From: Ceriagrion tenellum
Taxonomy: Eukaryota > Arthropoda > Insecta > Odonata > Coenagrionidae
Direction: 5' to 3'
DNA length: 64,000 nucleotides
Assembly: GCA_963169105.1 (NCBI GenBank)
Contig: OY720642.1
Span: 21,756,965-21,820,964, forward strand
Shown here piece by piece: positions 63,156 to 64,000 of the stretch (positions are counted from its first letter, which is position 1; each line of letters begins with the position of its first letter). Under the pieces are notes generated by a model that had not been told where the DNA came from, did not search any database, and worked only from the letters and a program-made list of their open reading frames with translations. The position numbers and the translations under genes were made by a program.

Positions 63156-63950
63156 TCACGTGTCCGCCACCTCCGCCTTGAATATAATTCGGCGGTACAC
63201 GAGAGTGTTGATGACACCATTCTGGAACGCGAGAACGAAACCCTCTGTTTCGGACCTGAGACCCGCGGAACGAAGGAAGGCAAGCGTCAGCTCCTTCGAT
63301 AGACCATATGTTTCCATGTTTCGGTAGAAACATCCATGCATGGGCTTATCGGTATGTGTCTTGAGCAAGGTCTTGTGCTCAGCCTTTTTGACCTCGAGCT
63401 TTAAGACGTCTGCTCTCAGTGACACGATTGATGTGCTACTGTCGTTACCGTCGGATGACAGGTCATAGTCCAGACCGATTTTGTCCGCTGTCCTCTTCGC
63501 TGGCTGGAAGAGGAACGCCCCCACCCCGGCACCTTCGTGCTCCCTTACGAGAGTGAGCAGGGGATCCGTGCTGTTCAACACACGGCAAACTGTACCCAAG
63601 ACAACTCTGTTATGTAGACACTCCAGGCTCAACAGACCTCTACCGCCTACACTGCGAGGGAGATACAATCTGGCGACTGAAGATTTCGGATGAAGAATTC
63701 TATAGATGGTCAGCATCTTCCTCGTTCCCGGGTCGAGGTTTTGCAAATCGTTGACATTCCATTTCATGCATCCAAAGGTGTACAGCAGTGTCGGAACCGC
63801 GAACATGTTCGTGGCAAGAACTTTGTTCTTGCTAGACAGCTCAGAACTCCAGATTTTTCTGAGAGTCTGTTGTACTTGGCGGTGAGTCTTTCCTTCACTG
63901 CTGCAAACCTCCTGCATTCGACGCTGGGGGACGCCGAGGTATTCTTAGCA
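63156..63950 (-). pseudogene. R2-like LINE post-RT (thumb/linker) region
   Basis: Frame from about 63950 down to a TGA at 63156-63158. The annotated first Met (63917) is internal; YLGVPQRR upstream belongs to the same protein but is reached through a frameshift near 63945. The TGA falls directly before the CRAC cysteines of the zinc finger, and the same frame continues without a break beyond it. It is therefore a single nonsense mutation and not a natural end. Confidence 0.8.
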
Positions 63951-64000
63951 TTCGTCATCTTGTAGATGACAAACGACGTTCCCGTCAACGAGTTGCGAGT

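Larger units (their letters stand above)
62405..64000 (-). mobile_element. R2-like LINE 3' half with restriction-like endonuclease, runs off the window
   Basis: Read on the minus strand from the right edge: post-RT region with KIWSSELSSKNKVLATN, then LDPGTRKMLTIYRILHPKSS and LYLPRSVGGRGL, as in R2-type elements. Next comes a CCHC finger beginning CRAC with H and C in SHLLSGC (about 63100-63155), and a KPDIVLL block with PD-X14-E. The TAA-type 3' tail is at 62406-62422. The RT itself must lie beyond 64000. Insertion is into the plus-strand LINE RT at its KTKVVV position. It carries a stop and two frameshifts. Confidence 0.85.

Noticed and set aside
1..64000. CRISPR arrays, operons, bacterial promoters or ribosome binding sites
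   Set aside because: The window is eukaryotic in character; no spaced direct-repeat array or bacterial gene organisation is present.

Overview
The window looks like eukaryotic, animal nuclear DNA, most likely from an arthropod and plausibly an insect. It is AT-rich, has no long uninterrupted host gene, and carries several decayed transposable-element classes typical of arthropods: non-LTR retrotransposons of at least four kinds, Penelope-like elements, a tRNA-derived SINE and MITEs. I cannot name the species. A run of exactly 200 N (11450-11649) is an assembly gap. No protein-coding host gene could be supported; most open frames are chance or lie inside transposons. The window is probably intergenic or deep-intronic.

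Layout. Positions 1-5600 are AT-rich with two G+C-rich, purine-skewed islands. A non-LTR retrotransposon of the jockey/CR1 type, internally deleted, lies at 5600-6357; the 3' part of a related copy lies at 45688-46294. RTE-like LINE 3' ends lie at 8012-8436 and 10510-10660. From 11 to 24 kb there are further islands, several Penelope-type 3' motifs on the minus strand, a 215-bp tandem dimer carrying that motif (18571-18990), a 626-bp terminal-inverted-repeat element with a 7-bp target duplication (21518-22143), and a short piggyBac-like MITE (about 23994-24236). From 24 to 37 kb the DNA is mostly featureless, apart from a decanucleotide minisatellite (28013-28405).

The richest segment is 37.7-42.6 kb. 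A minus-strand Penelope-like element (reverse transcriptase plus a truncated GIY-YIG region) is followed by a long plus-strand RTE/BovB-like LINE with an apurinic endonuclease and a reverse transcriptase. The RTE reverse transcriptase carries a 129-bp in-frame tandem duplication of its motif B region. A LINE reverse transcriptase remnant lies on the minus strand near 51 kb, a second Penelope 3' end at 59130-59480, and a tRNA-derived SINE fragment at about 59736-60000.

The right end (61.3-64 kb) is a nest. A plus-strand LINE reverse transcriptase is interrupted at a (TTA)n tract by the 3' half of a minus-strand LINE. That second element has an R2-like C-terminal module: a CCHC finger followed by a PD-X14-E restriction-like endonuclease motif. 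It runs off the right edge.

All the coding elements carry stops or frameshifts and look dead. The most interesting signals are the repeated hammerhead-like motif (six instances, all minus strand, two of them inside a 215-bp tandem dimer that resembles an animal retrozyme), the duplicated RT motif, and the nested restriction-endonuclease LINE.
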